From Polyangium sp. 6x1 (GTDB taxonomy: Bacteria; Myxococcota_A; Polyangia; Polyangiales; Polyangiaceae): a stretch of 64,000 nt of DNA. The number at the start of each line of letters is the position of its first letter. Position 1 is the stretch's first letter. The stretch spans positions 1 through 64,000 of the forward strand of contig NZ_JARZHH010000046.1 in the NCBI RefSeq assembly GCF_029946515.1, read 5' to 3'. This document shows, piece after piece, positions 60,384 through 64,000 of this stretch. The position numbers were made by a program, and so were the translations under genes. Below the pieces are notes generated by a model that ran no database searches, had not been told where the DNA came from, and saw only the letters and a list, made by a program, of their open reading frames with translations.

Positions 60384-62405
60384 ATGGACCTCAGACGAAT
60401 CCTCCTTGCTTCAGTCGCCCTCCTCGCGATGGCTCCTCGCGTCGCGAGCGCCGCGCCGGTCACGATCCCCGAAGGCGAGGACCCGATCGACGGCCTCGGA
60501 ACGGGCCTCTGCGCCGCGACGGCGGTCGCGTTGAACGTCGGCGAGTTGGGCGACGTGGTGAATAACTACACGGCCGACGTCAATGCGTTCATCGAAGCGC
60601 ACGCCGTCGACCGTACGGAGCACGTCATCCGCACGCTGCTCGACCTGTCGAACAACAACGCCAGTATTGACAAGCTGAGCTACGGCGACTTCATCGACGC
60701 CGCGCTCGATCAGGGCTGCAAGACCGGCGGCTGCGATTTCCTCGTGAACGACACGGATACGGTCTTCGGCAGCCGCATGCGTGGCTACCTCAACGTCCCC
60801 GCGGATTGGGTCAACCAGCCCGTTCACTTCGGGTTTTACGTGGACGACACCGTCAGCCTCACCATCTACGACAAGCAAAAGGGCGTCTACAACGTCGTCA
60901 CGCGCCCTGCCCAGCTCGGCGCAACCACCTGGCGCTTGACGAATCAGGTCACCTTCCAGAAGGCCGGCCTCTACCCGCTCGAGATCCTCTACACCCAGCT
61001 CAACGAACATGCCGCGCTGGAGATGTCCTACTTCGTCGGGGACTTCGTGGACTTCGAGCGTGAAGCGAACAAGCCCCCGATCACCCCGCTCTTTCCGCAG
61101 TTCACGGCCTTCCCCTCGACCGCGTTTTTCCAGACGATCGCCGGCACCCCGTCGTACCCCGACCTCGGCGTCTGCAAGCAGTGCAGGCGCGAGTTCGCCG
61201 ACCAGGGAGGCAACAACGGCTGCGAGCCGGGGCAATACTGTAACTCCGCCGCGCTCTGCGCCCCCTGCGACACGGACAAGCTCTGCGGCCCGACCTGCTC
61301 GCCCTGCATCGGCGATACGCCCTTCTGCGTGAACATCAACGGCGAGCTCCAGTGCGGCGCCTGCAAGACCGACGAGGACTGCAACGACGGCTTCGTCTGC
61401 AACCCCGACACGAAGACGTGCGACGAGTGCAACAGCGCATCCGACTGCCCCAAGGGCGAGGCTTGCGTCGACCACAAGTGTGATCCGTGTTCGACGAGCG
61501 CCGAGTGCGCCGGCGCCTCCTGCAACTGCTGTCCGGACGGCGCGAACGGCCAGCAGATGAAGTGCGCCCCGCTCGAGCCGAACGGCAACCCGAGCTGCGT
61601 CGAGTGCACGACCGACGTCGAGTGCGGCGGCGGCATCTGCAACCTCTCCGTCGGCCGCTGCCAGGGCACGCTGCCCGAGAACAACACGCCGACCTGCTGT
61701 GGCGAGGGCTGCGTCAACTGCACCGCGCTCGAGACGATCGTCGTCAACGGCACGAGCCAGCCCCGGTATCCGTTCTGCCTGCCCGGCCCCGTCGGCACCG
61801 CGTGCGCCGAGTGCCGCCACGACATGGATTGCGGCGACGGCGCCTTCTGCCTCAGCGGCACCTGCACCCCCTGCACCCGCGACAAACGCTGCGGCATGCG
61901 CTGCGACAGCTGCGGCGGCGACACGCCCTTCTGCTTCGGCCAGAACGCGGCCGTCGCCGCGTGCGTGCGCTGCGTCGACGACGCGCAATGCGGCGATGGC
62001 TCCACCTGCGACACGGCGACCCACACCTGCACGGCCAACGCGACCTGCATGGCCACGTGCGCCGCCGACACGCCTCATTGCAACGGCGATAGCTGCGTCG
62101 CTTGTTACGCCGACTCGCACTGCCCCTGCGGCGGCACGTGCAACCTCTCCAGCTACACCTGCACGCCCTCGTGCAAAACGAACGTCGACTGCCTCGGAAA
62201 CGAGCACTGCCGCTGGAACGAGGCCGAGACCGCGAAGGAGTGCGCGCTCGGCCCCATGCCCGACGGCGTCGATTGCGGTGGCACCCTCGCCACGATATGC
62301 TCTGCAAGGCCCGGTCGGCACGGCGGCGGCGCGCCCGGAGCCGCTTTGCTCGTCGTCTCTGTCCTCGCCCTTTTGGGCCGTCGCCGCCTCCGAGGTGAGT
62401 CGTGA
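60384..62405 (+). CDS. traA: TraA-like outer-membrane-exchange surface receptor
   Basis: 673 residues. Signal peptide '[23 protein letters not shown]', then a PA14-like beta-rich domain (about 100-235; '[20 protein letters not shown]', '[19 protein letters not shown]'). About 60 cysteines follow in EGF/DUF4215-like repeats (270-640). The C-terminus is a MYXO-CTERM-type tail: Cys, a Gly/Ala stretch, a hydrophobic helix '[13 protein letters not shown]' and RRR. This is the order of TraA, the cell-surface receptor that lets myxobacteria recognise kin and exchange outer membrane. Its stop overlaps the start of the OmpA-family gene, as expected for traAB. Species identity of the recognised partner depends on the PA14-like part. 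Confidence 0.75.
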   Translation: MDLRRILLASVALLAMAPRVASAAPVTIPEGEDPIDGLGTGLCAATAVALNVGELGDVVNNYTADVNAFIEAHAVDRTEHVIRTLLDLSNNNASIDKLSYGDFIDAALDQGCKTGGCDFLVNDTDTVFGSRMRGYLNVPADWVNQPVHFGFYVDDTVSLTIYDKQKGVYNVVTRPAQLGATTWRLTNQVTFQKAGLYPLEILYTQLNEHAALEMSYFVGDFVDFEREANKPPITPLFPQFTAFPSTAFFQTIAGTPSYPDLGVCKQCRREFADQGGNNGCEPGQYCNSAALCAPCDTDKLCGPTCSPCIGDTPFCVNINGELQCGACKTDEDCNDGFVCNPDTKTCDECNSASDCPKGEACVDHKCDPCSTSAECAGASCNCCPDGANGQQMKCAPLEPNGNPSCVECTTDVECGGGICNLSVGRCQGTLPENNTPTCCGEGCVNCTALETIVVNGTSQPRYPFCLPGPVGTACAECRHDMDCGDGAFCLSGTCTPCTRDKRCGMRCDSCGGDTPFCFGQNAAVAACVRCVDDAQCGDGSTCDTATHTCTANATCMATCAADTPHCNGDSCVACYADSHCPCGGTCNLSSYTCTPSCKTNVDCLGNEHCRWNEAETAKECALGPMPDGVDCGGTLATICSARPGRHGGGAPGAALLVVSVLALLGRRRLRGES

Positions 62406-64000
62406 AGCGATCGATCTCGTTCTTGCTCTCGCTCGCGACGCTCGCCGCGGCGCCCCTCTGCGCGGAAGCCGCCGAGGAAGGGCGCTTCGACGCGCAGACC
62501 TTCCGCCCGTCCGCGGCCCCGCGTGATCTCGTGATGATCCAGAAGTCCGAGGTCGTCGGCCATCTCTCGCCGACGTTCGGCATCTACACGGACATCGGCC
62601 TCGATCCGCTCGCCGTCGCGGCGATCACGACGGGCCAGGAGATCCGCGCCGTCGGCGCGCGTCTGCAGGTCACGGGCCTCGCGGGCATCGGCTTCTACGA
62701 CGTCTTCGACATCACGATGGCGATGCCGTTCGTCGCCTGGCAGATGTCCGACAATCTCCGGCCGCTCGGCAGCGAGGGAGAAATCTCGCCGAGCGCGCTC
62801 GGCGATCTTCGTTTCAACACCAAGATTGCGATCCCATATCTGAACCGCAAAGCCCAGATCAAAGAGGGCTTCGGCATGGCGCTCACGGGCAACTTGAACC
62901 TGCCCACGGGCGATCAGAACGCGTTCGCGAGCGACGGCGCCGTCTCCGGCGGCGTGGGCCTCGTCGCGGATTACCGCTTCAACTTCGGCCTGCTCGTCAC
63001 GGCAAACACCGGCATCTGGCTCCGGCCCGACCGACAGTTTGCCGGGACGAAGGTCGGCGACATGGCGAACTTCGGCATCGGCGCGGAGATGTACGTCGTG
63101 CAGCGCTGGGGTTGGTCCGTGCTCGGCGGCGTGTACGGCAGCGTCTCGATGGTGAAGTTCCCCGACAGCCCCTCGCAGGTCCCGGCCGAGGCGCTCATGG
63201 CGATGCGCTGGCAGTGGGCGAGCGGCTTCGGGCTCACGGTCGGCGGCACGTTCGGCGCGAACTGCGGGTTCGGCGCGCCCATCTTCCGCGCGTTCGCGGG
63301 CCTCACGTGGCAACCTTCGAAGTCGCGCGAGCAGCAGGAGATCGATCGCCTGAAGCAGGTCGACAGCGAGGATCCCGATCACGACGGCCTCATCGGCGAC
63401 GCGGATCATTGCCCCGAGCTGCCGGGCGTCCCGCAAAACATGGGCTGCCCCGACTCGGACTCCGACAAGGACGGCGTCCCCGATCGCGACGACAAGTGCC
63501 CGATGGTCGCGGGCGGCCGCGGCGGCTGCCCCGGCGCGTACATCAAGAACGACGAGATCGTCATCCTCGATCAGGTCCACTTCGCGACGGACAAGGACAT
63601 CATCCTCGACGATTCGAAGAAGGTGCTCGAGGCGGTCATCACGGTCCTCAGGGACAACCCCGAGATCCGCTCGATCGAGATCGAGGGCCACACGGACGCG
63701 CGCGCGGGCGACGTGTACAACCACAACCTCTCGCAGCGCCGCGTGGAGAGCGTCCGGGAGTACATGATCCAGCGGGGGATCGATCCCTCGCGCGTCACGG
63801 CGAAGGGGTACGGTCACACCAAACCCATCTACGACGACTCGGCGTGCCTCGGGAAGGACGAGGAGCTCACGGAAGACTGCAAGTTCATGACGCAGACAAA
63901 CCGCCGCGTCGTCTTCCGCATCAAGGGCCAGGGCAGCGCGCCCGGCGCGGCCGTGGGCGGCGGCGATACGGTCCTCTCGCCGGGCGACAAGCAGCTCGAC
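62402..64000 (+). CDS. traB: TraB-like OmpA-family protein (truncated by window end)
   Basis: Starts at GTG 62402, overlapping the TraA-like stop by four bases. Signal peptide '[23 protein letters not shown]', an N-terminal beta-barrel-like half, thrombospondin-type-3 Asp-rich repeats ('[17 protein letters not shown]', about 345-380) and an OmpA C-terminal peptidoglycan-binding domain ('[16 protein letters not shown]' to '[11 protein letters not shown]'). TraB in Myxococcus is an OmpA-like outer membrane partner of TraA encoded by the next gene. The reading frame is open at the window edge (533 codons seen), so the C-terminus is missing. Confidence 0.75.
   Translation, partial: MKRSISFLLSLATLAAAPLCAEAAEEGRFDAQTFRPSAAPRDLVMIQKSEVVGHLSPTFGIYTDIGLDPLAVAAITTGQEIRAVGARLQVTGLAGIGFYDVFDITMAMPFVAWQMSDNLRPLGSEGEISPSALGDLRFNTKIAIPYLNRKAQIKEGFGMALTGNLNLPTGDQNAFASDGAVSGGVGLVADYRFNFGLLVTANTGIWLRPDRQFAGTKVGDMANFGIGAEMYVVQRWGWSVLGGVYGSVSMVKFPDSPSQVPAEALMAMRWQWASGFGLTVGGTFGANCGFGAPIFRAFAGLTWQPSKSREQQEIDRLKQVDSEDPDHDGLIGDADHCPELPGVPQNMGCPDSDSDKDGVPDRDDKCPMVAGGRGGCPGAYIKNDEIVILDQVHFATDKDIILDDSKKVLEAVITVLRDNPEIRSIEIEGHTDARAGDVYNHNLSQRRVESVREYMIQRGIDPSRVTAKGYGHTKPIYDDSACLGKDEELTEDCKFMTQTNRRVVFRIKGQGSAPGAAVGGGDTVLSPGDKQLD

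Overview
The window is GC-rich, densely coded DNA that looks like a myxobacterial chromosome, most likely Polyangiaceae/Sorangineae. The pointers are two giant Ser/Thr kinases fused to AAA ATPase and TPR regions, a cysteine-rich lipoprotein with 'CGDGxxxxGEQCDDGN' repeats, a TraA-like protein ending in a MYXO-CTERM-type anchor, many lipoproteins without assigned function, and REP-like palindromes between genes. The assignment rests on protein style and not on a marker gene.

Layout. 1-3612: the 3' end of an IS630-type transposase, then an McrBC-type (type IV) restriction pair whose McrB carries a probable EVE/YTH-like reader domain. 3710-8064: an unknown protein, a 43-bp tandem-repeat array, and a large secreted cysteine-rich lipoprotein. 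8367-9767: a ketopantoate-reductase-like protein and a DoxX-like membrane protein, followed by palindromic repeats. 10084-13755: a two-gene biosynthetic operon made of an adenylation-carrier-thioesterase enzyme and an alpha/beta-hydrolase lacking its nucleophilic serine. 14119-14574: a small lipoprotein closed by a strong hairpin.

14686-22472 is the most striking segment: a tightly packed operon of a kinase/ATPase/TPR sensor-like protein, a macro-like plus SIR2-like protein, and a multi-pass membrane patatin-type phospholipase. The last two resemble the NAD-depleting and membrane-degrading effectors of anti-phage systems, so the operon is a candidate undescribed defence system.

22619-31116: a roadblock-like protein with 27-residue repeats, a HEAT-repeat lipoprotein, cysteinyl-tRNA synthetase, a cytochrome P450, and a compact minus-strand cluster (GST, HD-domain protein, sigma-region-4-like HTH protein, nucleotidyltransferase). 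31217-36974: small proteins without assigned function, a DUF1579 protein, a WD40/TolB-like lipoprotein, and others. 36985-43157 is a signalling block: a kinase with its catalytic domain at the C-terminus, divergent from a double-domain KaiC-like ATPase and a receiver protein, which converge on a histidine kinase.

43314-56487: a Coq4-like protein, a 320-bp palindromic element, a TPR lipoprotein, membrane proteins including a DUF2339-DUF3999 fusion with an internal 42-bp repeat, a second kinase/ATPase/TPR giant, and a small exported protein. 56835-60232: a STAS-like protein, a class I terpene synthase and a long acyl-CoA dehydrogenase, probably one transcription unit. 60384-64000: a TraA-like cell-surface protein translationally coupled to a TraB-like OmpA-family protein that runs off the window, which together are the candidate outer-membrane-exchange pair. 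No tRNA, rRNA, CRISPR array or convincing riboswitch was seen.
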